Counted from the stretch's first letter, positions 7,101 through 14,919 are shown. The stretch: DNA of 44,745 bases from CAYTEH01 sp964436765 (GCA_964436765.1 CAYTEH010000009.1:1-44745); one strand, 5' to 3'. Notes: generated from the sequence alone by a model not told the origin. Numbers and translations are program-made.

Positions 7101-8541
7101 CCCAGTAGCGGTTGCGGGAAATCGCCCAGTCGCGCGCGCCTTCAAGCCACCGGCCGAAGCGCCCGTCGCGCAGGTGCCCCGGCACCCATTCCGTCTCTGC
7201 GTTGGCTTTGAGCATGTTTTCCTTGATGCGCTCGACCGCCACGAACCACGACGAGGTCGCGTAGTTGAGCAGCGGCGAATCGCACCGCCAGCAGTGCGGG
7301 TAGCTGTGCTTGTAGCTCTCGGTCTTGAAGAGCTTTTCCTTCGTCTTCAGCCACTCGGCGATCTTCTTATCGGCCTTGGTGTGGTCGTCCTTCGGCTTCA
7401 CGTCCTGGCCCGCGAAGTCCGTCACGTCTTTGATGAATCTGCCGTCCATGCCCACATGTTGGAGCAGCGGCACGCCCTCTTGCTTGCCGACGCTGAAGTC
7501 GTCTTCACCGAAACCCGGCGCGATGTGCACGATGCCCGTGCCGTCCTCGGCCGTCACGAAATCCCCGCCGACGATCCGGAAGGACGTCGCTCCGTACTTG
7601 TCTGCAAAATAGGGGAAGAGCGGCTCGTATGTTTTGCCGACGAGTGACTTTCCCTTGAACGGCTTCCCCTCAACCGTGAACTCTTTTCCCTTGAAGACCT
7701 TGTCGGCGAGATCCTTCGCGACGATGAACGTCTTCCCCTCGCAGGCAACGCGTACGTAGTTCATCGAGGGGTGCACGGCGAGGAACAGGTTCCCCGGCAG
7801 CGTCCAGGGAGTGGTGGTCCATGCGAGTATGAACTCGTCTGTACCATCTGTGCCCTTTGTTCCCTTGAGCCGAAACATCGCAGTCACGCTGAAATCAGTA
7901 ATGTCCTTGTACCCCTGCGTCACCTCGAAGTTGCTGAGCGGCGTCGCGCAGCGCGGGCAGATATGCATGGGCTTATGGCCCTCATAAATCAGTGTCTTGT
8001 CCCACAAACTCCGGAACACCCACCAGATGCTTTCCATGTATTCGGGATCCATGGTGCGGTAGTCCCAGTCCATGTCGACCCAGCGGCCCATGCGTTCCAC
8101 CACCGTCCTCCACTCTTTCGTATAGCGCTGCACCGCTCCCCGGCAGAGATCGTTGAAGGCCTTCACGCCCATGTCTTCGATCTGCTTCTTGTCCTTGATG
8201 CCGTGCTCCTTCTCGATGATGTTTTCGATGGGCAGGCCGTGGCAGTCCCAGCCGAAGCGGCGTTCGACCCGCTTCCCCTTCATGGTCTGGTACCGGGGAA
8301 TCACGTCTTTGATGGTGCCCGCGAGCAGATGGCCGTAGTGGGGGAGGCCCGTGGCGAACGGCGGGCCGTCGTAGAAGCTGAACGATTCTTCGCTGTCGCC
8401 GGCGGGGCCGTTCAAGAGATCGCCCTCCTGCACCGAGCGCATTCGGACGGAACGCTTGAAGGCATCCTGTTCCTGCCAGTATTTGAGGATCCCGCGCTCC
8501 AATGCCGGGAAATTCTGTTTGGGATCTACAGGGTCGAACAT
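4150..8541 (-). CDS. ileS: Isoleucyl-tRNA synthetase with two embedded histidine-phosphatase domains
   Basis: Charges tRNA-Ile in the cytoplasm. About 1463 residues from ATG 8541 (MFDPVDPKQNFPALERGILKYW), against roughly 1030-1080 for type 2 IleRS. The HIGH-type motif PHYGH is at about 67-71, the CP1 editing region at about 200-400, DWAISRNRYWGTPLPIW at about 471-487, FESGSMPYAQ at about 930-939 and KMSKR at about 1015-1019. Between IEVIGSREDL and RIPDVLDCWFESG lie two histidine-phosphatase (phosphoglycerate-mutase-like) domains. The first (about 511-707) has RHGES, ARTRQTA and VVTHAD. The second (about 729-916) has RHGET, ARTRQTA and VITHGG. All catalytic residues look intact. A short stretch, DLHKESVDDVYWP (about 710-722), is native IleRS sequence and separates the two inserts, which implies two insertion points; the second replaces the usual Zn-knuckle segment. 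A small further insert at about 947-964 derives from an intergenic repeat. There is no frameshift, so one polypeptide is expected. Confidence 0.95.
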   Translation of the reverse strand: MFDPVDPKQNFPALERGILKYWQEQDAFKRSVRMRSVQEGDLLNGPAGDSEESFSFYDGPPFATGLPHYGHLLAGTIKDVIPRYQTMKGKRVERRFGWDCHGLPIENIIEKEHGIKDKKQIEDMGVKAFNDLCRGAVQRYTKEWRTVVERMGRWVDMDWDYRTMDPEYMESIWWVFRSLWDKTLIYEGHKPMHICPRCATPLSNFEVTQGYKDITDFSVTAMFRLKGTKGTDGTDEFILAWTTTPWTLPGNLFLAVHPSMNYVRVACEGKTFIVAKDLADKVFKGKEFTVEGKPFKGKSLVGKTYEPLFPYFADKYGATSFRIVGGDFVTAEDGTGIVHIAPGFGEDDFSVGKQEGVPLLQHVGMDGRFIKDVTDFAGQDVKPKDDHTKADKKIAEWLKTKEKLFKTESYKHSYPHCWRCDSPLLNYATSSWFVAVERIKENMLKANAETEWVPGHLRDGRFGRWLEGARDWAISRNRYWGTPLPIWRCTETGEIEVIGSREDLMNKKPLRFTRLTAVRHGESEGNLIPVYQGQLPGTDLTTRGRAQAAATGDMLSNERIARIYCSPLARTRQTAEEIAKKTGAEVVVDERLREVEFGEYEGKSIDFSDLTFVKARRAHKLEQNQIESIYHFPGMETWSQVQARIASCLTEILGRHRGEHVVVVTHADPVIGIKHFFTKEDPRKLVEQPYPRFAEPHEFYWDHDRQGAMDLHKESVDDVYWPASAHESSVEVSFVRHGETGENKKGICQGCEVDGDLNETGQRQAMEAAKKLKGQHFDVIISSPLARTRQTAEAIATELGIPVSEHWPELRERSLGEWAGRDLKGIMKEHPAVFPDETKVALHHKTPKDGESLSQFLNRGELCCRMLQQRFPGKKVLVITHGGLIRSMRIYLENLSYAASATLKAENANAYVFTIHPVYRRIPDVLDCWFESGSMPYAQNHFPFDSKQKNQDRRTKVKKDFDLPPGFPADFIAEGIDQTRGWFYTLTVLSSALYNKPAFMNCIVNGTVLAEDGKKMSKRLKNYPEPLVVVEKHGADAVRFALMSSPAVRGEDLRFSEKLVEEQLRNVLLPLWNTYSFFVTYANAAAWAPSASRRTSNHPLDVWIRAEVQDLVNRMTEQLDRYDLSATCAELHDTIDALTNWYVRLSRRRFAGKAGLHAGEEALEEMNEQGRLDALSTLYDVLLTLSQLMAPFCPFVADAMYLNLVTEEHGSVHFTDWPETKKLTAKDRKLLQKTRLLRLIVSLGLKARSEKKIRVRQPLAKATVAVPTDLMGDTITPAEMHLLQEEINVKLIEFVDDPGSLAERIAMVDARKVGPRLGARVQELIQAGKRGDFTVQDDGSVLILDERLSGDEVSIVYRGKEGEDVAADKGVVVALDTRVTKELEGEGLARELIRAVQRLRKEEGYAMGEQVVIAIDGADTILQDHGETVQKAACVTFGAVQGTQHQVDISETLSVTITFPARA
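5650..5705 (-). repeat. Intergenic-type repeat inserted in frame within ileS
   Basis: The minus strand reads AATCAAGATCGAAG, AACGAAGGTC, then AAAA and TTTTGATCTT, the same blocks in the same order as the intergenic element at 3683-3751 (minus strand). It encodes KQKNQDRRTKVKKDFDL in a loop after SGSMPYAQNHFPF, where ordinary IleRS has only a short acidic linker. The reading frame is kept. Confidence 0.7.
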
Positions 8542-8754
8542 GTAGGAGTGGAGAATTGCATTTGAATTCGGGAGTGCAAGGATCCTACCGCGTCTCGCCA
8601 CGGAGAAACAGGCCGCACTTCCTGGGATGCCCCTTCGCGGTACTCATCCGGCATGCGAAACATCCCCTGTACTTTGCCAAAAAAGGAACGAGGCCATCCG
8701 ATTTGTTGACTTCGCCCTTGCGGCAAGCAGAATAGGGCAACTTTTTGTTTCTCC

Positions 8755-8949
8755 ATGAATAACGTAGAGCCTAGGCGGTACGATACTGAATTGCCAGTCA
8801 GCGGCAATGTATCGCTGCAAACGCAGCAGACGTTTATGAGAGTCATTGAGGCGAATCATCCCGAGGCGACTGCGGCTGAGAAGCAGGAATACGTCTCAGC
8901 CATGCTATTGCAATACCATAATCAGTTTATTCTGTCGAATTTCCTCTAG
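8755..8949 (+). CDS. Hypothetical 64-aa protein
   Basis: Unrecognised. Starts at ATG 8755 and ends at TAG 8947-8949. The second half (TFMRVIEANHPEATAAEKQEYVSAMLLQYHNQFILS) looks helical and amphipathic; there is no signal peptide or membrane span. A TTGACT at 8706-8711 with a CAGAAT 16 nt further on may be its promoter. It opens a small plus-strand group of unknown genes (8755, 9032, 9400). It could be spurious, but codon structure and placement make a real small protein plausible. Confidence 0.4.
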   Translation: MNNVEPRRYDTELPVSGNVSLQTQQTFMRVIEANHPEATAAEKQEYVSAMLLQYHNQFILSNFL

Positions 8950-8991
8950 GATTCCGCATTTGAACTATCGCGATTTTTTCCTCTTCCTATC

Positions 8992-9021
8992 TTGACAAGA
9001 CCGCTACAGGTAGGCAAAAAT
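8992..9021 (+). promoter_or_regulatory. Probable promoter of the 9032 gene
   Basis: A perfect TTGACA at 8992-8997 is followed 18 nt later by AAAAAT at 9016-9021, ten bases before the ATG at 9032. The -35 is strong and the -10 weak. Confidence 0.4.
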
Positions 9022-9031
9022 AAGGCATCTT

Positions 9032-9256
9032 ATGAATTTCGTTGAATCACAAGAATCGGGTGCGAGGTCTGATGACCTTGAAGATGATATGGGCGTGAGT
9101 AAAGACCGGGGCGATGACATTATTGTCGATGGTACAGTTGAATACATCGAAGGACGGCTCGAAGAGAAGGGGTCTTTGCCTCCGGAGGTTAAAAGAGAGA
9201 TTCGAGAGTCGCTTTCGAGTATCATTCGCAAGGCACTCGCTGCCTGCTTGTACTGA
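9032..9256 (+). CDS. Hypothetical acidic 74-aa protein
   Basis: Unrecognised. The N-terminal half is acidic and low in complexity (ESGARSDDLEDDMGVSKDRGDD). The C-terminal half is a likely helix pair (VEYIEGRLEEKGSLPPEVKREIRESLSSIIRKAL). No membrane span or signal. A consensus -35 box upstream and an adjacent large unknown gene favour a real gene. A weak hairpin (CCAAAAA paired with TTTTTGG, 9291-9318) lies 3' of it. Confidence 0.5.
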   Translation: MNFVESQESGARSDDLEDDMGVSKDRGDDIIVDGTVEYIEGRLEEKGSLPPEVKREIRESLSSIIRKALAACLY

Positions 9257-9399
9257 GGCAAAGCTGGAGTACTCGATGCCGTTGTGTTTCCCAAAAACCC
9301 TCAAAAGTGCCTTTTTGGAATAAAATTCAATTGCGGAAATGCCGGTGAACTGGTTGAATAGCCCACTCTTTCCTCACGCGTCGGAACCTCCCTCTTTTC

Positions 9400-10926
9400 A
9401 TGTCCGAAGAAGCACCTACACAGGCTGCAGATGGCCAAGAAAAGCCCAATGCAGATAGGAAACAGATAGTCCGGCTGGAACTGTCGGATGCCGAGTTTTT
9501 AGAGTGCCTGAATGAGGCCCGCAGGGATGTTATGGGCAAGTTGGCGGAGGGGGGTTGGAGCGATGTCGACATCATGCACAGGAGCAGTCAGAAAACAGGG
9601 GAGGTGGAAGTGCCGCTTTCCGTGACAGTCGTGATGCTCTTAGCCATCACCGCGCGGAAAGTGATGAAAGTATGCGAGGCAAAGCTATTGCCCAGGGACG
9701 CGGAACGCCGAAGGCGTTTTCTTTTGCCATTCACCCGCTTCGGCGACCTTTTTGCCGATGCGCAGGCGCTGAAGACTCTTGATGAAAAGCAGCGCACGCT
9801 TGCAAATGCAAAAAGTCTCAGGCCTTACGTGCAAGGTGCGAAGATCATCGCAGATGACATGTCGGAGGACGAATTCATCACACGCGTCGTCGATTTGAAC
9901 GTGGTGGGCGGGGATCTGGGCAGTCTAGCGAAGGATGTAGGTGTACTTGAGATTGAATTGCCATCCAAGATTAGTTCGGAGGTCGCGCGCAAGTTCGTTG
10001 ATTTGATGAGTGCAATGCGCAGGCAGACGGAAAAGAGCATGGCGAACTGGGAGCAGTGGGAACACCGCATCGAGCCCGCATCGGAGAAAGACATCGATGA
10101 TATCGTCAAAGTCTATGACAATGTCACGATCTCCCGCGACGTCCTTGCAAAGCTCGATCCGCGGCCAGGCGTCAACAATCCGGAAGACACGCGCCTCGAA
10201 ATCGAGCGGCTGGAGCAGACGTTCGGTTTCCTGCGGCCATCGAACCGCGACGAGATCGAGGAAGGCCTGCACAAGGGGACGATTGTCGTGGTGCGCAACG
10301 AGATGGGAGGGGTCGGGGCATTTTACAATGTCATCAACGAAGAGGAAGCCGTGCGAGAACACATGCGGAAAGATCTCTATTTCGACCCTCATTTTGAGTA
10401 CGAACTAGCTGTGGATCTCAAGACATTCGAGCATCGTCCCCACCCGGAAACCGGGGCCGATCGGAGTCTGGAGTGGATCAATCAGGAGCTTGCGCACAAA
10501 GCATTTGTCGCAGCGAAGGAGGGTGAACTGGTCTGGTCCGTGGACATGGCCGTGGCCCGGGCTGAGGAGGCTGGCCAGACCGTGCGGCGCAACGCGCAGG
10601 TCTCCACTGCATGTAAGCTCGAAAACTATTATCGTTCGGAGCAGCAAGGCAAGAAATACGTCATCATGCAGATTGCTGAGATCGTGGGCGTGGGAGACGA
10701 GCGCAAGCAGCCCATTAAATCGGATCGGAGCATCATGCTGCCGTATCCAGTGCGGAACATCCGCAGTTTTCACATGAACGAGACCATCGGCGCCGCACGC
10801 GTCGCAAAAGTGCGTGAAGTGATGAAGCGCGACGGACTGAGGCTGATAGTCGACTGGTACTACCTGGTGAACCCGATCGAGCGGGCGGCGCAATATCGCG
10901 AGCGGACGAGGAGGCAAAAATCCTGA
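9400..10926 (+). CDS. Hypothetical 508-aa protein, possible GNAT-like segment
   Basis: No family recognised with confidence. It is soluble, without a signal peptide. The N-terminal 215 residues are mostly helical (LSDAEFLECLNEARRDV, then LSVTVVMLLAITARKVMKV). From about residue 218 the pattern HRIEPASEKDIDDIVKVYDN, later GTIVVVRNEMGGVGAFYNVI, resembles the start and central strands of a GNAT acetyltransferase fold. The last 90 residues (GKKYVIMQIAEIVGVG, VREVMKRDGLRLIVDWYY) would be consistent with a further alpha/beta part. The GNAT reading is a guess from pattern, not motif identity. It faces the SpoT-DMT gene tail to tail with a 3-nt gap. Confidence 0.6.
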   Translation: MSEEAPTQAADGQEKPNADRKQIVRLELSDAEFLECLNEARRDVMGKLAEGGWSDVDIMHRSSQKTGEVEVPLSVTVVMLLAITARKVMKVCEAKLLPRDAERRRRFLLPFTRFGDLFADAQALKTLDEKQRTLANAKSLRPYVQGAKIIADDMSEDEFITRVVDLNVVGGDLGSLAKDVGVLEIELPSKISSEVARKFVDLMSAMRRQTEKSMANWEQWEHRIEPASEKDIDDIVKVYDNVTISRDVLAKLDPRPGVNNPEDTRLEIERLEQTFGFLRPSNRDEIEEGLHKGTIVVVRNEMGGVGAFYNVINEEEAVREHMRKDLYFDPHFEYELAVDLKTFEHRPHPETGADRSLEWINQELAHKAFVAAKEGELVWSVDMAVARAEEAGQTVRRNAQVSTACKLENYYRSEQQGKKYVIMQIAEIVGVGDERKQPIKSDRSIMLPYPVRNIRSFHMNETIGAARVAKVREVMKRDGLRLIVDWYYLVNPIERAAQYRERTRRQKS

Positions 10927-10929
10927 CCC

Positions 10930-13677
10930 TCAGCCGTTTCTGCTCCATTGCTGCGACGCGAGCAGGCTTCCGGCCGTGAGCAGCAGCATGGAGGGGATGA
11001 TGGCGATGTCGTTGATGCCCATGAGCAGCCACTGCGCCGCGAAGGTGACGACGAGCGAGGCGTGGAAGTACGGTGCGAGCGAGACGTAATCGACCACCCG
11101 GCTGAGGATATAGAACAGGATGTAGGGCACGCATACGAAGACGAGCGTGAATCCGACGGCGAGCAGCAGGAGCTGCTGCGACGGGATGGTGACGGGGCTC
11201 CAGAGCGGCAGGCAGAGCGACGCGAAGGCTGAAATGGCGCTGATGACGAAGAAGAATTGCGGGTAGCGCGTGTCGACATGGGCCGTGCGCTGGAAGTAGG
11301 CGCTGGAGAACGTGTACGCCGCGAACACGCCCGCCGTGGCGACCGCCAGGAGCAGGCTGAACGAGTCGACCGGCTTGTAGAGCAGCACGAAGGCAAGCAG
11401 GGCGAGGAGCATGGCTCCCGTCAGCTTGAGGTATTTGCGTGCCGCCAGGAGGAGGGGAATGCCCAGGAGCAACGAGCTCCCGCGCAGAGCCGTTTTGTAC
11501 AGGAACGGGGAGTCGTAATTGAGTGCGAGGTGGGTGAAGAGGTTCAGGGCGAAGAAGCTGAGACCCGATGCCCACAACGAATACCGCCTCAGCGGCAGCG
11601 GCGAGAGCGATTTCCAGCTCTTGTGCATCACCAGCATCATCAGGCCCGCGAAGGCGAATCCCGACCACGAACGCACGAAGGTGAGGCTGGGGGCATCGAA
11701 CCCCGCCTGCAGGAGCATTTTCGCAAACACCGAATCGAGGCCCCAGAGCAGCAGCAGCACGGTGATGCCGAGCGAGTAGTGCCACATGCCCGATGCCGAT
11801 CGCACATTCCGTGCGCCGGTGGCCAGGAGCTGCTGCATCAGCGCGGAAATTTCTGTGCCGGATGCGACTGTCTTCAGGATCACGTCGTGACTGGTTGGGC
11901 CGTGGCGGACGTAACGTACTTCCTGGAATTGTCCGGCGTACTGTCTATGCACTTCCTCCAGCTTTTTCATCAGAAGCGTGTTGCTGAGATCTGCGGAGTA
12001 CTTGATGACGCGTGGCCGGGCCTTGTCCGTCAGTTTTTTGCTAGTGAAGAGCATCTCGAACGCCGCGGTGGCATTGAGACGACCCTCGGCGATGGCGATG
12101 AAGACTTTTTCAAGCGAGCCGTACCCGAACTGCTTCACCCGCTCGCGCATCATCCGCTCATCGAACTCCTCCAGAAATCCCTTGCGTTGCTCCCGCAACA
12201 CCCGTTGGAGCAGGTCCTTCCCCAGCGCCGCTTTCTCGTCGTCCGTCTTGCCGCTTGCAAGCGCCGATCGAATGCTGGCCACGGCGAAACCGGTGTGCGC
12301 CTTGTCCAGCCATGATCGTTCCACGCCCGTCTCCGGGCCCAGCACCGCATTCAACGACACGGCGTGGTCCAGCGGCGTATCGAGCGGCACGGTCCCCCCG
12401 CCAATGCTCACCGAGACGAGCCTGAGCGCATCGTCTCCAAACAGGAAGAAGGCGCCGTCGAGCGCGGTGGATCCTTTGGGGATCAGCACCGTCTGGTCCG
12501 CTGGGCCATGAATGGTGATGGAATCTCCCAGGATGTCGCTCTGGAGTGACTCCCAGAAGTCCTTGCTGCGTCCGGGCACGTCGCGTGAGAGCGGGGAGAT
12601 GCGCTGCGTCCAGGGCAGCGAATCGTGCGTGCCGCGCATGTCTTCACGGAAGCAGACGCTCATGACGCCCGTGTGCGCGTACTCGTGCATGTCCGGCGTT
12701 CGCATCTTGCACCGTATCCGCGTCCCGTCCTCCAGAATGATGGTGGTATGGAGCCCGCGGTAGCCATTGATGGCCGGTGCATTGATGTAATCTTGGAAAC
12801 TCATGAGCTCGCGCTGCCACATCTGATGCAGTATTCCCATCACCTGGTAGCACAGGCCAACCGTATTGCACACGAAGGAAATGGTGATGCCCGAGACGCC
12901 GGTCACCGCCGAGCCTTCGGCCATCAGTTGCTCCCGAAGGTTTTCCCACGATTTGTGCTCGTACTCGGTGCGCACGTCGTCCGCGTGTTCCGGAAAGTGT
13001 GCTTCCAGCCTCTGTCGTATCTCTTTCAGCGTGCGATGCCCCTGTTGCTCGTTTTGTTTGCGCAATTCCGAGAGGCGCGCAAACAGCTGCGGGTCCAGCA
13101 CGTGAATGCAGAGCGATTCGAGTTCGTCGCGCAGGTCCTGCATGCACAGGCGGTCGGCGATCTTCACGTACACCTCCATGGTTTCGCGCGCCAGCGTCTG
13201 TTGCTTCTCCGGGGGCAGGAATTCCACTGTCTGCATATTGTGGAGCCTGTCCACGATCTTGATGACCATGATTCTTGTGTCGTTCTCCATCAGCGTGAAG
13301 ATCTTACGGAGCGTTTCGATTTGCTCATCCAAGTTTGGCTGCTCGCCGATATCGGCCCGCGAGAGTTTCGTCACTCCTTCTACGAGTCTCGCGACATTGG
13401 CACCGAACAGTGTTTCTATTTCCTGCAGCGTGAGTGGCGTATCTTCGACTGTATCGTGCAACAGGGCCGCTATGACCGTGTCGGAATCCGCTCCCATATC
13501 GGCCAACATGTGCGCCACTGCGATGGGATGATTGTAGTACGGCTCGCCCGATTTCCGTTTCTGCCCCTCGTGCATTTTCCTGCCCAATTCAAAGGCGTCG
13601 TGCACGCGTCCTTGTTCGCGCGCCGAGAGATGCCGGATATTCGTCTTGAATTCGTTCCACGGCATAGGACGGTCCAT
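10930..13677 (-). CDS. RelA/SpoT-like protein fused to a 10-TM DMT/EamA transporter
   Basis: 915 residues in one unbroken frame. An HD hydrolase domain (about 25-200) keeps the (p)ppGpp hydrolase residues: YYNHPIAVA (H50), LLHDTVEDT (H74, D75) and IVDRLHNM (D143). A synthetase-like domain (about 235-345) retains YRGLHTTI, but the catalytic Asp strand (DLLAVRV in SpoT) is replaced by VSGITISFV, and the ExQxRT loop reads RCKMRT. Synthesis is therefore probably lost. A TGS domain (about 386-450: IPKGSTALDGAF, GGTVPLD), a helical region and an ACT-like segment (about 587-627) follow. Residues 631-915 form ten hydrophobic helices of the EamA/DMT type starting LGITVLLLLWGLDSVFAK. Separate translation of the DMT part from the in-frame ATG at 11787 cannot be excluded. 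If produced whole, alarmone hydrolysis would be tethered to the membrane. Confidence 0.85.
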   Translation of the reverse strand: MDRPMPWNEFKTNIRHLSAREQGRVHDAFELGRKMHEGQKRKSGEPYYNHPIAVAHMLADMGADSDTVIAALLHDTVEDTPLTLQEIETLFGANVARLVEGVTKLSRADIGEQPNLDEQIETLRKIFTLMENDTRIMVIKIVDRLHNMQTVEFLPPEKQQTLARETMEVYVKIADRLCMQDLRDELESLCIHVLDPQLFARLSELRKQNEQQGHRTLKEIRQRLEAHFPEHADDVRTEYEHKSWENLREQLMAEGSAVTGVSGITISFVCNTVGLCYQVMGILHQMWQRELMSFQDYINAPAINGYRGLHTTIILEDGTRIRCKMRTPDMHEYAHTGVMSVCFREDMRGTHDSLPWTQRISPLSRDVPGRSKDFWESLQSDILGDSITIHGPADQTVLIPKGSTALDGAFFLFGDDALRLVSVSIGGGTVPLDTPLDHAVSLNAVLGPETGVERSWLDKAHTGFAVASIRSALASGKTDDEKAALGKDLLQRVLREQRKGFLEEFDERMMRERVKQFGYGSLEKVFIAIAEGRLNATAAFEMLFTSKKLTDKARPRVIKYSADLSNTLLMKKLEEVHRQYAGQFQEVRYVRHGPTSHDVILKTVASGTEISALMQQLLATGARNVRSASGMWHYSLGITVLLLLWGLDSVFAKMLLQAGFDAPSLTFVRSWSGFAFAGLMMLVMHKSWKSLSPLPLRRYSLWASGLSFFALNLFTHLALNYDSPFLYKTALRGSSLLLGIPLLLAARKYLKLTGAMLLALLAFVLLYKPVDSFSLLLAVATAGVFAAYTFSSAYFQRTAHVDTRYPQFFFVISAISAFASLCLPLWSPVTIPSQQLLLLAVGFTLVFVCVPYILFYILSRVVDYVSLAPYFHASLVVTFAAQWLLMGINDIAIIPSMLLLTAGSLLASQQWSRNG

Positions 13678-13756
13678 ATTACACCGTATCTATGCAGGCA
13701 CGGAAGCGTTTTGGTCAGTTGTGTATATTGTGACGCAGTCAAGCATAGAGGCACTT

Positions 13757-14236
13757 TTATGCCAGCTGACGCAGAATGTACGATTGCACGTTCGCGAAGA
13801 TCTCCGTGGCCGTGTCCAGCTGTTCGATCTCGCCCCGCGAGAACCACCGCAGGTCGTCGCCTTCTTCTTGTGCGAGCGCTGTCGCCTGCGTTTCGTCGAG
13901 CGGCCGGGCGATGTAGAGAAAATCCATGTGCTGATGCGCTGGTTCGTTCCTCTCCTTGCTCTCCGGGATATTCTCCAGGAGCATTGCGATGGGTTTTTTG
14001 AGCATGCGGCCCTCGTGCGGATTGCCGGCGAAGAGGTCTTCGTATGGATCACCCACGATCTCGACATCGAGCCCCGTTTCTTCCCGGCACTCCCGCTTGG
14101 CCGCGTCTTCGGGCGTCTCGTTTCTATCCACGTGGCCGCCCGGAGGCATCCAGCGGCCGAGGCGCCTGTGACGGAGCAGCAGGACCCTGCGTTTGGAGTC
14201 GATGACGAAGGCGGTGGCTGTAAAGTGACGGTGCAT
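13757..14236 (-). CDS. NUDIX hydrolase
   Basis: 159 residues from ATG 14236 (MHRHFTATAFVIDSKRRVLLL). The NUDIX box is complete: GGHVDRNETPEDAAKRECREE followed by TGL, fitting GX5EX7REUXEEXGU with the metal-binding Glu residues. The MPPGG just before it and the DFLYIARPLDET strand are typical. Substrate is unknown (nucleoside-diphosphate derivatives in general). A TATTCT lies 7 nt upstream of the ATG, so the mRNA is probably leaderless. The longer ORF upstream runs through the divergent repeat region and was not used. It lies 79 nt upstream of the SpoT-DMT gene on the same strand. Confidence 0.85.
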   Translation of the reverse strand: MHRHFTATAFVIDSKRRVLLLRHRRLGRWMPPGGHVDRNETPEDAAKRECREETGLDVEIVGDPYEDLFAGNPHEGRMLKKPIAMLLENIPESKERNEPAHQHMDFLYIARPLDETQATALAQEEGDDLRWFSRGEIEQLDTATEIFANVQSYILRQLA

Positions 14237-14315
14237 GGAGTAGTAGAATATTGGAGTAGTAGAGTATTGGGAAATTCCTATTATTCCATTATTCCAATAC
14301 TCTAGTATTCCATTT
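14237..14315. repeat. Divergent intergenic repeat between NUDIX and thioredoxin-fold genes
   Basis: A 16-nt unit GAGTAGTAGAATATTG is repeated directly with one change, and AGAGTATTGG pairs with CCAATACTCT further on. The space must contain both divergent promoters, and the TATTCT/TACTCT words are candidate -10 boxes on the minus and plus strands. Confidence 0.55.
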
Positions 14316-14867
14316 ATGGTCCTTATTAACTCCAACTCGAAGGTCCTTGCCATCGGCGACCCCATCCCGCACTTCGCGCTGCCGGCGACGGACGGTCTCA
14401 TCATCGATTCGCGTGAGATCAAGGATCCCGTGCTCGTCATCATCTTCACGTGTAACCACTGCCCCTATGCCGTCGCGTACGAGGACCGGCTGATCGGGCT
14501 GGCGACGCACTTCGATGGGGAGGGAGTCCAGTTCATCCAGATCAACAGCAATGACGCCACCGATTACCCCGATGATTCGTTCGAGGCGATGAAGGTCCGC
14601 TACCAGGAGAAGGGGTTCCCGTATCCGTATTGCCACGATGCATCGCAGGACGTTGCGACGTCCTTTGGCGCGCTGTGCACGCCGCATTGTTTCGTGTTCA
14701 GCCGCGACCGCGAGCTCGTCTTCAAAGGGTGCGTCGACGACAACTGGAAGGAGCCCCAGAATGTCATCCATCATTACCTGCGCGACGCCATCGCGGCGGC
14801 GGTGAAGGGGGAAGCGCCGGAGGTCAAAGAGGCGAACGCAATCGGTTGTTCCATAAAATGGAAGTAG
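14316..14867 (+). CDS. Thioredoxin-fold protein of the AhpC/TSA-like family
   Basis: 183 residues, full length. The conserved core FTCNHCPYAVAYEDRLIGL carries a CNHC redox motif, followed by FIQINSNDATDYPDDSFEAM, GFPYPYCHDASQDVATSFGA and the C-terminal AIGCSIKWK, all hallmarks of the cytosolic thioredoxin-like peroxiredoxin family close to ResA/AhpC-TSA. It has no signal peptide, so it is probably a cytoplasmic thiol-disulfide enzyme. The usual TP motif before the last strands is represented by CTPHCFVF. A strong hairpin follows the stop. Confidence 0.85.
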   Translation: MVLINSNSKVLAIGDPIPHFALPATDGLIIDSREIKDPVLVIIFTCNHCPYAVAYEDRLIGLATHFDGEGVQFIQINSNDATDYPDDSFEAMKVRYQEKGFPYPYCHDASQDVATSFGALCTPHCFVFSRDRELVFKGCVDDNWKEPQNVIHHYLRDAIAAAVKGEAPEVKEANAIGCSIKWK

Positions 14868-14869
14868 AG

Positions 14870-14919
14870 GCACCTGCCCGCCGTAGCCCGATGGCGAAGG
14901 CGGGAATGCGATAGGGTGC
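14870..14919. repeat. Hairpin repeat with CCCGCC/GGCGGG arms
   Basis: GCACC and GGTGC close the structure outside, and CCCGCCGTAG with GGCGAAGGCGGG forms the inner part. It begins 2 nt after the thioredoxin-fold stop and may end that transcript. The word CCGCCGTAGCCCGATGGCG resembles palindromic repeats I have seen in many unrelated draft genomes. Confidence 0.55.

Noticed and set aside
4126..7647. 1173-codon open frame on the plus strand
   Set aside because: It is the reverse-strand shadow of ileS; composition is Arg/His/Leu/Val-rich without any motif, as is usual opposite GC-rich genes.
8542..8700. T-box-like words (GGAAGTGCGG, then GTGGCGAGACGCGG) on the minus strand in the ileS leader
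   Set aside because: The GTGG and CGCGG parts recall the T-box sequence, but the interval is two bases too long, the base after TGG does not suit tRNA-Ile, no specifier loop or terminator could be identified, and no ribosome-binding site is present to sequester. A covariance-model search would settle it.
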